Positions 62,977 through 64,000 of a DNA stretch of 64,000 nucleotides are shown here, piece after piece. The stretch's first letter is position 1. Every line of letters starts with the position of its first letter. The stretch comes from an uncultured Acidimicrobiales bacterium (lineage in GTDB: Bacteria; Actinomycetota; Acidimicrobiia; Acidimicrobiales; UBA10347). The notes below the pieces were generated by a model. The model was not told the DNA's origin and searched no databases. It saw only the letters and a list, made by a program, of their open reading frames with translations. The stretch lies in assembly GCA_937991435.1 (NCBI GenBank), contig CALKPY010000001.1:1-64000 (forward strand). The letters are read 5' to 3'. The position numbers and the translations under genes were made by a program.

Positions 62977-63747
62977 TCAACTTCGCACCGGGTGCTCGCC
63001 AGCCCACGCAACAACGGCGCTCACCAGGCCATCAAGGTTGTGAGGATCAGCTTCGACATCAACGACGATGTCGTGACTATGTGCTGTGGAACTCGTGATC
63101 GGACCGATTGTCACGACAGCTCCGGGCAGGTGCACCTTGCCGACCAGACGCACGAAACGGTCAACCGTCGATGACGACGTAAATGTGATGGCATCGACTG
63201 TGGCGAGCTGTTGTCGATCGCGTTCAGATACAGCGGCGTCAACCGTACGATACGCAACGACCGGGTCTACCTGCCAGCCCTTTGCGCGTAAGCCGTCGCT
63301 CAAAACTGAACGACTGACCTCTGCCTGCACCAGCAGGACTGACGAGCCCGTTCCAGGAGCGACCGGGAAGCTAGCCACGAGACCCTCGGCCACGCTGCGG
63401 CCCGGCACAAGCGCAACCTTGATGTCTGCCGCTGCCAGCACACTTGCAGTACCGCTGCCAACACAGGCGACCAGGGGCATCGGCGCACCCGATGCGGCCG
63501 ATGGATACAACGCCGCAAGCCGCCTCGCTCCGTTTGGCGATGCTACGACGATCCACGCGTAGCGGTCTGCGTCGCTCAGCGCAGCGACGAACGGCTCATC
63601 GCCACCGGGAGGAGCCACAATTTCTATAAGCGGCACCTCGACGACCTCGGCGCCAAGTACTTCAAGCCGACCAGTCAGCTCTGACGCTTGGTGCCGGCTG
63701 CGGGTGACAGCGACTCGGCGGCCTGCAAGCGGCCGAGTCATCGTCAT
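62977..63747 (-). CDS. hemD: Uroporphyrinogen-III synthase
   Basis: Start MTMTRPLAGRRVAVTRSRHQASELTGRLEVLGAEVVEVPLIEI; ITFTSSSTVDRFV. Confidence 0.85.
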   Translation of the reverse strand: MTMTRPLAGRRVAVTRSRHQASELTGRLEVLGAEVVEVPLIEIVAPPGGDEPFVAALSDADRYAWIVVASPNGARRLAALYPSAASGAPMPLVACVGSGTASVLAAADIKVALVPGRSVAEGLVASFPVAPGTGSSVLLVQAEVSRSVLSDGLRAKGWQVDPVVAYRTVDAAVSERDRQQLATVDAITFTSSSTVDRFVRLVGKVHLPGAVVTIGPITSSTAHSHDIVVDVEADPHNLDGLVSAVVAWAGEHPVRS

Positions 63748-63757
63748 CGATCCGTAT

Positions 63758-64000
63758 TCATGATTCGGCAAGCGCTGATCGCACCATGCGCGCCACCCCT
63801 GCACCGGCAAGACGCCCGTCTTCATCGGTGAGCGTGGCGCGGGTCGAGCGGTCAAGATCGGCTGACGCAAGGAAGCCCTCAACCTGCACAGCTCCCGAAT
63901 CGGTGAGAGTCGCATGGGCTCCTGCGGGCAGCGAGCAGTCGCCGCCAAGCTCACCAAGAAACGATCGTTCTGCGTGCACCAGGCGGCTCACGGCTGGGTC
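63758..64000 (-). CDS. hemC: Hydroxymethylbilane synthase, C-terminal part (truncated by window end)
   Basis: RLVHAERSFLGELGGDCSLPAGAHATL typical of HemC domain 3. Confidence 0.88.
   Translation of the reverse strand, partial: DPAVSRLVHAERSFLGELGGDCSLPAGAHATLTDSGAVQVEGFLASADLDRSTRATLTDEDGRLAGAGVARMVRSALAES

Overview
This is a housekeeping/bioenergetic segment of a high-GC bacterial chromosome. Gene content and order suggest an actinobacterium of the Acidimicrobiia type, but that is inference. No rRNA, CRISPR array, prophage or transposase was recognised. Nearly everything from 1 to 17.5 kb and from 20.3 to 59.3 kb is on the minus strand, apart from mscL. Main blocks: (i) F1Fo ATP synthase operon (atpD partial, G, A, H, two b-type subunits, E, B, AtpI/AtpZ-like); (ii) tsaC-prmC-prfA-hypothetical-rpmE joined to rplL-rplJ-rplA-rplK-nusG-secE-tRNA-Trp; (iii) ECF sigma factor, GDPD lipoprotein, tRNA-Met, tRNA-Thr, tRNA-Tyr and several metabolic genes; (iv) a ~34 kb respiratory supercluster (25.4-59.3 kb) with an 11-subunit complex I lacking nuoEFG, a MidA/NDUFAF7-type methyltransferase, a full 14-subunit complex I, and a split b6f-like Rieske/cytochrome b complex with an 8-Fe ferredoxin and two novel-looking membrane proteins; (v) hemL-hemD-hemC. 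Most unusual observations: a 'PxHLLxR' N-terminal motif recurring three times in two respiratory proteins; a b6-type cytochrome b retaining the heme-ci cysteine; an apparent AUU start codon for atpG; a probable CUG start for an unknown gene next to prfA; a 45-bp tandem duplication inside the nuo operon; and acidic or His-rich tails on ribosomal and Nuo proteins. All calls come from reading the sequence and ORF translations; no database search was run.
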